A DNA stretch of 64,000 nucleotides from Piezodorus guildinii (GCA_023052935.1 CM041293.1:149738968-149802967), one strand, 5' to 3'; positions 46,688 to 57,075 are shown, numbered from the stretch's first letter. Notes: generated by a model not told the origin, from the letters alone. Made by a program: numbers and translations.

Positions 46688-47025
46688 TATAGTAAGGTAA
46701 AGTATAGCGATCTTGAAAGTTATTGAATTCCCGTTAAATACAGAAATACACGTTTTAGAATTTCCTGAATAGAAATGATCAAATCCCGCAAAAAAAAATA
46801 TCTCCATGTGTGCTCGTGTTTGTTAAGTCCAGTTTGTAAGCGATAATAATTGTGAAACTAAAACTCTATATTTTACAAGCGTAAATTCTTGTTGTGCTAC
46901 AACATATTTTTTTATCAAAAGAAACGAAGCAAGCATACCTTGCATTTAGCATTTTTTTTAAGTATTTCTATAAAATAGCTACAAAGATTTTGATTAAATT
47001 TAATAGCCATAGATTCGTTATGAGC
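46688..47025 (-). mobile_element. HLE repeat, diverged 3' half
   Basis: The minus-strand order matches: the palindrome remnant 'catatagtaagg', 'gcgatcttgaaagttattga', 'aatcccgcaaaaa', 'tgaaactaaaactctatatt', 'acgattttgattaa'-like text near 46990. The 5' half is missing. Confidence 0.6.
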
Positions 47026-47339
47026 AGTTATGTGCCAATTTTCTTGGGCAAACAAAACACTCCAAATAAACTTACACTACGTTTCCTTTCTGAGTAATAA
47101 AAAAATATTCTCTTTCTACCCCCGACTCTGGAGCAGTCAATTTAAGTTTTTCTTTAATTTCATTTCATCAGGGGGAGAGAAAAGTTTTGTAATTATCATT
47201 CAACTTTTGACATGCTGACTTAGTTGCTTGAACTATCTATCATCAACTATCGAGCTATCTATCAGTTTCCTGGTACTCAATTTTCCTTATTGTATTAAAT
47301 AAATATTGATAAACCTATGTCGGCAAAAGTACAAAAGGC

Positions 47340-47700
47340 TTGTACTTGACCCCCTTGGATTCTTCAATAGGCCCTCCGGTTTCACCATTGGTCTGCGATA
47401 CCAGACACCACTGGCAGTTTGCCCCAACGGCAGCCGACAAGAATATGAAGGGTGATCAAAAGATAAAAATAAGACCACAAATGCTGGCCCACCATCCGAG
47501 GCACTTTCCACATCAGCCCCACCCGAGGTGACGAGAATGAGAAAGAATATTCAAAGAAGTCAATATTAGTCCAGCCACGAGAATCGAGTTCCATCTTCAA
47601 GAAGAAGCGAGGTCCATCGGGGGTCAGAGAGCGCAGCTGGAGATCTAAGAGCCTAGAAGGGGCGCCTAAGACTGATTTCACCTTCGCTAGCCGACTAAGT
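47340..47700 (-). repeat. GC-rich unclassified coding-like repeat, copy 1
   Basis: On the minus strand a frame stays open to 47382 and includes KTLSRLAKVKSVLGAP, then SRGWTNIDFFEYSFSF and SPRVGLMWKVPRMVGQHL. The start is similar to the plus-strand sequence at 48866-48910 (TLNRLAKVKSVLDPFSR), and the nucleotide words 'tcacctcgg(g)gggctgat' and 'gaagatggaac' recur. It adjoins the CR1-like fragment at 47749-48330 and may be another part of the same or a different element. The family is unknown. Confidence 0.45.
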
Positions 47701-47748
47701 GTTTTTAAGGAATTTTCTTTGGTTGTAATATTGTATGGCAAGTTTAAC

Positions 47749-48330
47749 TCAAAGTTTGTATGGACCGTAATCATTGGTTTTGTATTTAAGGATGGAGTAA
47801 AGTAGGACGTCGGGTGGGATGTTATGGAAATAGAAATTATATGAATCAAAGGCGCGTTGATGGAAGCAGATTTTGGTCGGGTAAGGCATAAGAAGAGGGT
47901 CAGCGAAATGATGGTTCAATTCGTTAGGAGTTAGGGGGTAGATGGAATTGGATTTTGAATGTATCACGGATAATTTTTTCAGGTTTTTCCATTTTTATTT
48001 GGAATCAGGAGCTTGTGAAAGGGAATCACGGAAAAACTTAGCTTTTTCACGGAGTACGGAAGATTGGGTGAGGTTTAGAAGGGACATGAATGTGGAGTAA
48101 TCATTGGAAATTCTGGGGCGTCTAAATCTTCTTCTGGCAGCATCTCTTTGTCTCGTTAATTCTCTTATCTCATGAATAATCCACGGTGCTGGGAGGAGTT
48201 TGAATGTGGATGTCTTGAGAGGAGCATGGTGGTCAAGGAAATTAGAGAGATTACAGGACAGGATTTTCACAATTTCATCAATGGATGAGGAAGAATAGAT
48301 GGGTTCTAAAGATTGGGATAATGGATCCAT
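47749..48330 (-). pseudogene. CR1/jockey-like ORF2 fragment between endonuclease and RT
   Basis: The minus-strand frame 47995-48330 reads SSIDEIVKILSCNLSNFLDH, HAPLKTSTFKLLPAPWIIHE, IRELTRQRDAARRRFRRP and NLTQSSVLREKAKFFRDSLS. After a stop or frameshift it continues in 47749-47967 as LTPNELNHHFADPLLMP and RAFDSYNFYFHNIPPDVL. The 'APW...IREL...RD.A' block is the conserved linker after the endonuclease domain of jockey-superfamily elements. RT motifs do not follow, because the copy is interrupted near 47750-47700 by the GC-rich repeat. It is truncated at both ends. Confidence 0.75.
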
Positions 48331-48397
48331 TCCCCAAGTTTATTTTAAATAATAATGTCATTTATTAAAATCTGGTTTAATATAATATTTCCCTGCA

Positions 48398-48517
48398 TGC
48401 CATGGATCGGTAAATGCCATGGATCGGTAAACACCATAACTTTGTAAAGGAAAGCCAATGGTTTCATTAAATATAGTTTATATATTCATTAAATATATCA
48501 AGTAAGCAAGTTTTTGA

Positions 48518-48555
<38 letters not shown>

Positions 48556-48660
48556 CTATGTTTTTAACCTGCTGCTTTTCTAAGGCAGCAGTAGCTTCAA
48601 AAAATAGCTAACTTACTGTATTTAGTCAATATATAAACTATATTTAATGATACCGTTGGA
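48398..48660. repeat. 17-bp tandem duplication and ~32-bp inverted repeat around (TA)n
   Basis: 'tgccatggatcggtaaa' occurs twice in tandem (about 48398-48431). 48455-48486 and 48628-48659 are reverse complements with two mismatches, and weaker similarity extends outward. The ~140-base spacer contains (TA)n at 48521-48554 and the hairpin CTGCTGCC...GGCAGCAG-like pair at about 48570-48592. Confidence 0.7.
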
Positions 48661-48865
48661 TCTCCTTTCCAGAGGTATCGTTTTTACCAAGCCAATAGGT
48701 AGCATGCAGGGTAAGATTAAAGTAAACAAGATTCAATTAATAAGTTATTATAATTATTAACTTACTCATATAAATTATATTAATACATTGCCTATCACTT
48801 TGATTGAGAATACTGAGGGACACTTTCACTATTACCTTTGCTATACAATATTACAAATACCTTTG

Positions 48866-49185
48866 AAACACTTAACCGGCTGGCGAAGGTTAAATCAGTC
48901 TTAGATCCCTTTTCTCGGCATCATCCTCCAGCTGCTCTCAGAACCACAACGGCCACCTCCTCTTCTTGTAGATGGAACCCGACTCACTCTTCCTGAGGAT
49001 AAAACTTGACTCCCCCTTTCCGAACTTCTCCTCATCGTCGTCACCTCGGGAGGGGCTGATCTGGGAAGTGCCCCATGCCGGAGGTCCTTTGTCCTAGTGT
49101 CCAAGAAGTTTCCCGAGGTACATATTGCTGGGGGGCCCCATGGAGGTAAACGCCTTTTGATGTTTTGCCGACAAAGGTTTCTCAA
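48866..49185 (+). repeat. GC-rich unclassified coding-like repeat, copy 2 (inverted to copy 1)
   Basis: It starts TLNRLAKVKSVLDPFSR in one frame, then indels break it. Later words ('cgtcacctcgg', 'ggggctgatctgg', 'gtgccccatgc') match copy 1 at 47340-47700 in inverse orientation. The minus-strand frame 48901-49185 is a shadow. It could be a gag-like ORF1 piece of a retroelement or duplicated host exon sequence. Confidence 0.45.
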
Positions 49186-49251
49186 TCTTTCATTGTTTAA
49201 TATTAAAATTATTTAATTATGAACTCCCCTCAGTATCCTCAATACATTACA

Positions 49252-49281
49252 TTATCTATCTATCTATCTATCTATATATAT

Positions 49282-49350
<69 letters not shown>
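49252..49350. repeat. (TATC)n and (TA)n microsatellite
   Basis: About five CTAT units followed by long TA runs. Confidence 0.95.
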
Positions 49351-49352
<2 letters not shown>

Positions 49353-50972
49353 TTATTTATATAAAACCTTAGGAAAACAAAATGAGTTTAATAACGGAAA
49401 ATCGAAGCTCAAGTTTTTTTTTTCCCAATCTATCAATCCGTATTTAACAAAAACTAAATTCAAGGTATACAAAATATACCTTGTCTTATAAAATATAATT
49501 AGTCTTTATTAAATTAATTTATATCCTTCGATTCAATTTATTCTCACATAAACCTCATCTAAAAATAAATATATTAATGCCTCTTTTCCTTTTGCCAACC
49601 GTATATAGAACGCTAAAAGTTTTTATAAGCAATCACCCGGTTATGACTTCCCCTACTGTGCAGACATAAGCACAGCCGCTTCAAGTATAAAAGCTCCTTG
49701 GATGTTAAAATAATAAAAAAGGAACTCTTAAGAACAATGGGCCTAAGGAAATATATTTCAGACCTCATTTCCGCAAAACTTTCAGTTCTGTTTTAATACT
49801 CTGTGAAAATGTGCCTTAGAAAACCACCACAGAAGGAAAACAACGTTGTTTAAGTCCTTTATGTAGCATCGAAAGGCTTACAAAGTTCTAAGGCTTATTT
49901 AACTCACCGTTTTAGTTCGGGACCACGCTACTTGGAACTGGAGGAGTTTAACTTTTCCATAACATCGTAAGGTCGGCGGGGATAGTTGATTTATTAAAAA
50001 CTGAAAAGTAATTCTGCTGCCTTACTGCTCTTGAAATAGCTATTATATTATAGCTAAAATCTAAAAAAAGAATTTGAAAATAATATCGCTATTTTGTTTT
50101 AACTTGATACGTTATTTGACTTCCACTAAATAATCCTGTTGTTATAAGATATAAAAATAATATAATGTCAAAGAGGCTTGCTGAAATATATATCAACATT
50201 TTAATATAATCTCATAATAGATGACGTGTTAAACTTAAACGACATTACACACAACGAAATGAGTCTTTTTATAATAAATAAATATTATAAAAAGGTTCCT
50301 AAATCTTTTAAAAACAGTTTATGACACGGAGGACTTCCCCGTTATCAGGACTCGTTAAAATACATCAACAAATTATCAATTAACATTATAAAATAACTTT
50401 TTATATAATAATTAAAAGCATTATTAAAAAATATGTAACAATGTTACATACAATTATATGTTCCTGAAAGTCATTTAAAAATTAAAATATTATCCTTTTT
50501 AATTACAATTTTGTCAATAATTTATGTCATTAATTTTTTTTAAAATTAACTCTAAGAAAAATCACCCATCTAAACTGACCTATTATTTGGTCCCTAATGG
50601 ATTAGGACCATCCTATTTACTGCAGAAAGTACACACTGATTTATTATTAAATATAGGTTAATAAGTTAAGGTTTAAAATTTTAATTTTCCTATTGCATCT
50701 GCATAGTGAGAACTAAGATGCTTTGAATCTTTTTTATAATTTATGGTATATTTTTTTATATATATGCATAGATTGTTTTTCTATTGAAACTATTTTTTTT
50801 CTGTTGTCAAAATTGTAGGTTTTTCAAAATCAAAATGGTGATTAAGCCGAATACTGTATTATATCTTATCACAATCTATACAATTTATTTTATAAATACC
50901 ATTCAGTTTTTCATTTGGTAAAATGGGATCTTTAATGTTTGATAATTGATTAGTTAGTTTATTATGGTTATA
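49351..50972. other. Intergenic DNA, no gene recognised
   Basis: 49600-50000 is somewhat less AT-rich ('gacttcccctactgtgcaga', 'aactggaggagtttaac') but holds no recognisable frame. Confidence 0.4.
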
Positions 50973-51871
50973 TTGGGTTGATGCAAAATTAATGCAGGTT
51001 TCCTCTATTGCAATATCTTAATTCCAATTGTGTAAACAAAGCTAATCCTAACATTGATCATTATTATACCAAAACAAACCTTATCTAATACCCTCTCTTT
51101 CACCATGAATTTGTTTAGTAAAATCGTTTTGTTCAGTGTGTTCATAGGTCTTGAATCGAAAATGTCAAAGTGCGATTTTCGTCAAATTTATTTTTACGAA
51201 TTTAAATTAGGGCGCAGCGCTGCGCAAACGGCTCGTAATATTAATGAAGTGTGGGGTCAGGGGGCTATTAATGAGTGCACGGTGCAGCGTTGGTTCCAGA
51301 AGTTTCGCAGAGGAGATTTCGACCTCGAAGACAAGGAAGGTCGGGGCCGTCATCTTGCTCTGGACAACGACCAGCTGAGGTCAAAAGTGGAAGAAGACCC
51401 AACCAAAACCACACGAGAAATGGCGGCGGAACTCGGAACTCAAAAATTGCAACGTCTTTGCCCAGCATTGATGAATCGGAAGGGGCCGATCCTGCTCCAC
51501 GATAACGCCAGACCACACGTTGCACAACCAACGCTTCGACGACTGCACGAGTTGGGCTACGAAGTTCTCCAACATCCGCCTTATTCACCTGACCTCTCTC
51601 CTACAGACTTCCACTTTTTCAGGCATCTGGACAACTTTTTGAGGAAGAAAAATTTTCAAAACCAGGACGACATTGAAAATTCTTTTCGTGATTTCATTGA
51701 GTCCAGGGATTCGGATTTTTTTTCTGGTGGAATAAGAAAGCTTGTTGAACGTTGGCAAAAGTGCATTGATTCAGATGAAAATTATTTTGATTAAATATAT
51801 ATGGTTAAAGTAAAGATATGGCGTATTTACAATACCTACTAAAAACCTGCATTAATTTTGCATCAACCCAA
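50973..51871 (+). mobile_element. Internally deleted mariner, copy 2 (899 bp)
   Basis: It has the same inverted ends as the copy at 22196 (TTGGGTTGATGCAAAATTAA ... complement), flanked by TA on both sides. It is nearly identical to copy 1 along its whole length and shares the same central deletion, so both descend from one deleted master or one was copied from the other. Confidence 0.92.
51162..51794 (+). CDS. Truncated mariner transposase, continuous frame (cecropia type, internal deletion)
   Basis: The frame is 210 residues from MSKCDFRQIYFYEFKLG; an in-frame ATG exists 36 codons upstream but lies very near the terminal repeat. Residues ~1-95 hold the two helix-turn-helix motifs (AAQTARNINEVWGQGAINEC, VQRWFQKFRRGDFDLEDKEG, EEDPTKTTREMAAELGTQ) that bind the terminal repeats. 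The sequence then jumps to LQRLCPALMNRKGPILLHDN, the middle of the catalytic domain. HDNARPH and SPTDFHFF supply the second and third Asp with 34 residues between. The WVPHEL linker and the first catalytic Asp region (DEKW) are missing, about 130 residues short of the usual ~340. It ends DSDENYFD like full proteins. Expected to bind DNA but not cut it. Confidence 0.85.
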   Translation: MSKCDFRQIYFYEFKLGRSAAQTARNINEVWGQGAINECTVQRWFQKFRRGDFDLEDKEGRGRHLALDNDQLRSKVEEDPTKTTREMAAELGTQKLQRLCPALMNRKGPILLHDNARPHVAQPTLRRLHELGYEVLQHPPYSPDLSPTDFHFFRHLDNFLRKKNFQNQDDIENSFRDFIESRDSDFFSGGIRKLVERWQKCIDSDENYFD

Positions 51872-52053
51872 TATAATCCTAATTTTATCTGTGGTGAATC
51901 AAATTCAACAAGTGCTCTCTTAATTAACTCAAGCGACTTTTTTTTTCTTTTTTTTTTGACCGCCAGAAAAAATAATTGTTCCCACCTGCTTTCATTAGCT
52001 TCGCGATTATTGTTTTATAAGATAGGGTTGACAAGTTTTAATTAAACTCTGTA

Positions 52054-52945
52054 TTGCTTTCTCAAATTTTTTCTATAATATATACGGTTAGATCAAAAGT
52101 AAGTAATGAAGTTGGATGTGCTCTGGTAAGTGATGCAATTAATCTCAGGTTTATATTATCCGGAACGAACAGCGTATTTACTAGAGAACTGTTTGCAATA
52201 TATAAAGCCTTGAAGCTAGTCAAGTCAATGAATGACAACTACTTGCTCATAGTGACGGACCCATTAAGTTCTTTTAAAGACATTGCTGGTACAAAATCAA
52301 ACAATTCCCTAGTAAGGGAAATAACTAATTGTATTTGGCGATTGCAAGAAAATTTCAACAAAAAACTTGCATGGGTCCCGTCACAATGCGGTATGGTGGG
52401 AAATGATGTAGCCGACAGAGAAGCATATAGGGCGAGGCTGAATGAACCTGCGACTGAAAATGAGAACATAACCACAACAGAAGAGTGGAAGAGGTATTGC
52501 AGGAAGGCCATTATTAACAAGTGGAAAACTGAATGTGCTACTTCCAGTACTAAACTAAAAGAGATAAAGCAAGATGTATCTCCTTGGACCACATCATGTA
52601 GAAAAAGTAGGAAGGAAGAGGTAGTGTTGGCAAGGCTGAGGATACAGCCTTTACGCACGGATAATTAATGAGAGGCCTGGATCCGCCATTCTGTGATACA
52701 TGTAACACAACACTGACCATAAAACACATTGTAACATCATGCACACTGACACCAGAACAAGACATAACATACCTTAAAACTTAAAAGAAGCATTAAGAAA
52801 TAATGAGGACATAATTTTCAGACTTTTCGAGTTTTTTAGAGACATTGGTCTGTTAAACTCATTATAAACGTAGAGAATCAAGACCCTCTAATGACCCAGA
52901 AGGGTAGATGCGGAATAACCAATAAATAAATAAAATACCTTTCTC
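52054..52945 (+). pseudogene. I-like non-LTR retrotransposon: RNase H, zinc knuckle and 3' tail
   Basis: The frame 52054-52668 is the RNase H domain found C-terminal to RT in I/R1-group elements: YTVRSKVSNEVGCALV, NSVFTRELFAIYKALKL, IVTDPLSSFKDIAG, KLAWVPSQCGMVGNDVADRE. Glu and two Asp of the active site remain. The first Asp (YTDGS in relatives) is Val, and the His of PSH is Gln. A frameshift near 52645 is followed by a CCHC knuckle, PPFCDTCNTTLTIKHIVTSC, in another frame (52675-52745). The 3' end has an (AATAAAT)-type tail at about 52917-52937. RT is missing. Dead, 5'-truncated copy. Confidence 0.85.
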
Positions 52946-53029
52946 AAACACGTTGAAACGATTTTCTGACATATATAAGGATTAGCAAAAAAACTTGGTC
53001 AGTTACTATATAAAACTGACTATTCCATT

Positions 53030-53320
53030 ATATATTTTAGGTATCCGCTACTGCTGCAGCCCCCAAAGCGCGTGGTTACGATGGGCAGGACACGTGGCGA
53101 GACGACTCTTCGAAATGATGAACGCGATGGTGTTCGGAACTAGTCCCAGAGGAAGAACAAGAATAAGATGGCTCCACCGTATCAAGAACCATGCCACATA
53201 GTTTCCTTTCAGTTAACTGTACAGCCGTTTTCCAAGATAGGCAAAGGTGGAATGGGTAGCTAAAGATCTCACACGACATTCACTTACCACGACTATTAAA
53301 ACCAATTAAAAACTATACAT
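53030..53320 (+). pseudogene. RTE-like retrotransposon ORF2 C-terminal fragment
   Basis: The frame gives LRWAGHVARRLFEMMNAMVF, GTSPRGRTRIRWLHRIKNHA, followed in another frame by QDRQRWNG-like text. This matches the common RTE C-terminal pattern 'RLRWLGHV.RM...GRPRLRW.D'. It overlaps in position with the element type seen at 33700-34128 but covers the part missing there. Start and end are not well defined and RT is absent. Confidence 0.7.
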
Positions 53321-53334
53321 CAATTTGAATAATA

Positions 53335-54152
53335 TTTTAAGTTGATTTTAATAAAAGGTGTATTAATTTTCGTTAGAGTCATGTGATTAAGATTAAATAT
53401 TATAACAATATTATGTCGTTACATATAATAATTAGTTATAAGTTTAAGCACTGCTCGTCGCTTTACACAACTTTTAACAACTTTGTGTATTAGATAATAT
53501 TTGTTCTAAAATCTTTCTTTCCCAACGATATATTATACGTTTATAATACTGTTCTTAATATCAAAAAGCCAAAAATTACTAGAGAAAAAATAGTTATGCT
53601 ATTTTCCCCTTAGAATGATTATAAAATTCGTTCAACTTTTTATTTTAGCCGCACTTTATCAATCTTATTAAGATGATATGGTTAAAATCATTTGGAATGT
53701 ACAAAATAAAAGTTAGCTTAGAAGAAGAAAATTTAATATATCGTCATTTAAGCCCTGTGAGACTATTTCAATCATAATTAAATCTACATCATATTAAGGC
53801 GCACACAATTTCGTACCGATATAGTGAGTTTAATTGAAATCGTTAGAGAAGTATTTGAGAAAATCATAAAATAATGCAAAGCTTAAATTAGCTCTTTTGT
53901 TAAGCCGATTGTGATGAAAAATTAGCTGTAACATCTTGGGCGTATATTTGTCTTGAGTATGATGTTTCAGTTTCGTACGACTTTTAGTTTTTGAGCTATA
54001 GTTATACCAATACCACATACACACACACGCGCCCGCGCGCGCGGACACACAGACTTTTCTTCGGTACTTGGTCATTTGTACTCAGGAGACCATAAAACGT
54101 GTATTTCCGTCGAAAACTGGAATTATAAAATTTCCACGATCGCAATACTATT
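53335..54152 (+). mobile_element. HLE repeat, second subfamily, 5'-degraded
   Basis: The first part ('cactgctcgtcgctttaca', 'caactttgtgtattagataa') matches 59945-60005 rather than the main family, so these two define a subfamily. The rest follows the common order: 'ttcccaacgatatattata', 'tatcgtcatttaagccctg', (AC)n and (GC)n at 54016-54045, 'ggtacttggtcatttgtact', 'cacgatcgcaatact'. It breaks off at 54152 before the 3' palindrome. Confidence 0.75.
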
Positions 54153-54504
54153 GACTAAACCTCAGGGCCCATAGGTGACTTTATGTAAATATGCATAAAC
54201 CAATAGTTTGAAGAGTTATAGAGAAGAATATGTTTGTTTTTTTTCTTCAATGCCATAGTTCACTCACCTCTGTACACAACTAAATACAGAGTGATTCACA
54301 TAAATGAATCAGAGAATAATTGTAACTAATTGCGAGTACCAGAGGATTCTGAATATCTGCCCTTGTAACTGCAAACAATCCTTCAATCCCAGACTCTATT
54401 ACCTTTTCAAGTGAAAGTTACCTCTCTAGCTTACGATCTACACAGAAAACCATTTTTTATGCTCTACAACTTACCCCACCTTATCATTTTTTTTCTTTTC
54501 TTTT
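54153..54504. other. Intergenic DNA, nothing recognised
   Basis: No frame or repeat match. Confidence 0.4.
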
Positions 54505-54947
54505 ATTGTACCTTAAATTTGGTAGATTCTATAAAAATAACCAAATTATCTTGTTAGCATTGATAAATAACAACTAAGTATGTATGTTGTGCAAACATAA
54601 AAAACAACTAAAGAAGAAAACTGAAAAAAAAATTGAACGCATTTTTTGTTTTTGAACGTAAGAGCAGTATTATACATGTATGATTACCGTTGGAAAGCTA
54701 AAGATTTTAGAAAAAAATATTATCTCATACACAAGAGCTTGTAAAAGTGAATAAAGAGTGATGAAAAGCCGATAAAACTAATAGAAAAATTAAAAAATAT
54801 TTATTAATCAAACACATGTTTCTACAGAAATTAAATTCTTTAATGGTTTATCAAATTTTTATCTCTTTCTGTACTTGAAAATTTTTTAACCGATTCTAAA
54901 AACGGAGGTAAGTAAAAGTCGTGTGTTGCCCGCACCAGATTTTTTTC
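54505..54947 (-). mobile_element. HLE repeat, 5' half
   Basis: On the minus strand from 54947: ATCTGGTGCGGGCAACACAC, CTTTTACTTACCTCCG, 'acatgtgtttgatt', 'ctttccaacggtaat', to 'accaaatttaaggtac' near 54510. The 3' half is absent. A plus-strand copy of the same part lies at 55478, making a head-to-head pair. Confidence 0.78.
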
Positions 54948-55477
54948 TTTCTATTCATATGCTTGAGATATGGATAAATATATCTATTTAGACGCCATAT
55001 TGAAACGAAAATGCTAAGTGCTCTGAAGATCATTGTTGAGTGGGTTGTGTGGTAGACGTCACGAATCTTACAATTTTAATTTTTGATGGGACTTTGTTTC
55101 TTGTTTATCTAAAAAGCATTGTTATTTAAAAAAAAATAATAAAGCATAATTATTCTGAAAAACACAAAAGGAAAAAAAACAAAGCAGAATAAACTGTTTT
55201 AGAGCCAAAGAGAAATTTGAACGGTGGGTAAAAACTTGTGAGGCAAATTTAGATAAGACAAGCCTTTATTTACACATATTTACAAATTGGTTGATACCTA
55301 AAGTTTATATATGTTCATTTTTATTTTTAAACCCTTTTAATAGTTGATATAATCAAAAAGAAACACTGTTTGACCAAATATTGTATAAAACTTTTTAAAT
55401 AAAATCACTAAGAACGTTTTTAATAAAATTGTAAAAAAAAAACTTGTTTATATAAAAATCTTATGTTTTTTCAAATA
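54948..55477. other. AT-rich spacer between two inverted HLE copies
   Basis: No gene or repeat recognised. Confidence 0.4.
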
Positions 55478-55978
55478 AAAAATTTTCAAATACAGAAAGA
55501 GATAAAAATTTGGTAAACCATTAAAGAATTAAATTTCTGTAGAATCATGTGTTTTATTAAAAAATCTATTATATTTTTATCTAAAATAATCAGTTAGTTT
55601 CATCGGCTTTTCATCACTCTTTATTAACTTTTACAAGCTCTTGTGTATTAGATAATATTTTTTTCTAAAATCTTTAGCTTTCCAACGGTATATCATACAT
55701 CTATATTACTGCTCCTACGTTCAAAAATAAAAATTTTGAATGCAACTTTTTTTTTTCAGATTTCGCATTTAGTTATTTTTTAATTTTGCACAACTTGCAT
55801 ACTTAGTTGTTATTTGAAATAAATGTTATTTATCAATGCTAACAAGATAATTTGGTTATTTTTGTAGAATCTACAAAATTTAAGGTACTTTAGAGGAAGA
55901 AAGTTTAAACTATCGGCATTTAAGCTTCGTCACACCATTTTAATCAGAATGATAACTACATGATATTAAAGACATTCT
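55478..55978 (+). mobile_element. HLE repeat, internal part
   Basis: It begins about 60 bases inside the unit ('caaatacagaaagagataaa') and runs through 'tccaacggtatatcata', 'gcatttaagcttcgtc', ending at 'acatgatattaaagac'. Both termini are missing. It is especially similar to the minus-strand copy at 54505-54947 (shared 'gttagcattgataaataac' region). Confidence 0.75.
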
Positions 55979-56540
55979 TTTTAATTAATAAAAACATTAT
56001 ATTTCCTAATTGAGGATAGCCTTGATGCTTTAAAAAAGGAAGCAAGAGCCTTTTCATGTTATAAGTTTTACACTGTTCTGTTTTCTCAAAAGCGGTAAGG
56101 CCGTTTTACAATTTTAAAAAAATTCGTTTTATCAATCTACAATTACATGGCCTTTGTACCGACGTGGTTTAACATCATAGTCAAATTTCTGTAAAGACAT
56201 ATTTTTCCAAATAAAGCATGTTATAAGAGAAATGAGACTAGTTATTTATTAGTATAAAAGAAGAAAAGGTTTTAATAAAAAATATATTTCGCAACGTGAA
56301 AAGAATTAAGAAAAAGTAACGAAAACAAAATAAACTTTTTAATTATTAATTTATATGATAGTTCTTAAGTTAGGTATTTTTTTTCCCGCATTACAAAGTA
56401 TGACATATTAGAATTAACTTAAAATAGAATAGAAAATGGTTTTATAATGTAAATTAGACCCTTAAGTATTAGATTGATTTGATTATTTTTAAACTCAATA
56501 ATTCACTAAGTTAAAAAAAATATATAATAATAATAACTAG
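55979..56540. other. AT-rich intergenic DNA, nothing recognised
   Basis: No frame or repeat match. Confidence 0.4.
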
Positions 56541-56548
56541 AACAATAG

Positions 56549-56830
56549 GGATCACTAGTAGCTGGGTGGTTAGCATAACAACCTCCTAAGCCAAACGTCA
56601 CGGGTTCAAACCCGCAGGTGGTCCTAGGATTTTTTAATGGGAGTAAAAAATCTTTAGTTATGTCGTTCTTCTGAGGGTTCGTTAAAAGGTGGTCCCGAGC
56701 CAGTTCGATGTCAGTTACACGTTAAAGATCCCTATCCTAATAAAACCTGGATAGGCAAAATTTAGGACTGAAGCATCGTCCGATTAGCCAACGTAGCATA
56801 AAGTGACGTTAAATAAATAAACTAACAAAC
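56549..56830 (+). mobile_element. tRNA-derived SINE (family S6), well-preserved head
   Basis: The head has A box TAGCTGGGTGG (56559) and B box GGGTTCAAACC (56602). GGATCAC at the 5' side and GTGGTCC after the B box can form a seven-pair acceptor stem (one G-U), so the tRNA ancestry is clear. The body ('cacgttaaagatccctatc', 'gcatcgtccgattagcc') ends in a TAAATAAATAAAC-type tail near 56830. The T-stem is imperfect and there is a long non-tRNA body, so it is not a functional tRNA gene. Confidence 0.8.
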
Positions 56831-56949
56831 TATGGAACAATAAAATGAGAATTAAAAAAAAAAAATAAAAACACTTCAAGCTAAATAAGGAACGATTCAC
56901 TCATTATAATGAATGAGTACTTCTTATAAAAAAAGTATGAACATAAGAA

Positions 56950-57075
56950 TTCATTATAATCCTTTCGTCTTGCGGCCAGACACATTGTATATCTAAATTC
57001 TACATATCAATTGTTCTTAAGGGACCCTGTTCCAGAATAAAAATTCTATTTCTATTCTATTCTATTCTAAAAAAA
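56950..57075 (+). mobile_element. CR1/L2-like 3' UTR with (ATTCT)n tail
   Basis: 'cctttcgtcttgcggcc', 'agacacattgtatatc' and 'gggaccctgttccagaataa' match the 3' UTR at 27905-28015. The copy ends in repeated CTATT units (about 57045-57068), the kind of short-repeat 3' end expected of this group. Only ~125 bases are present. Confidence 0.65.

Noticed and set aside
48901..49185. 94-codon minus-strand frame
   Set aside because: Arginine/serine/proline-rich translation of a GC-rich repeat; the conserved peptide is on the opposite strand.
52239..52658. 139-codon minus-strand frame
   Set aside because: Antisense shadow of the I-like RNase H domain, which has clear family motifs on the plus strand.
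56549..56625. Functional tRNA gene
   Set aside because: A/B boxes and acceptor pairing are good, but the T-stem is imperfect and a long body with an AAAT-type tail follows, as in a SINE.
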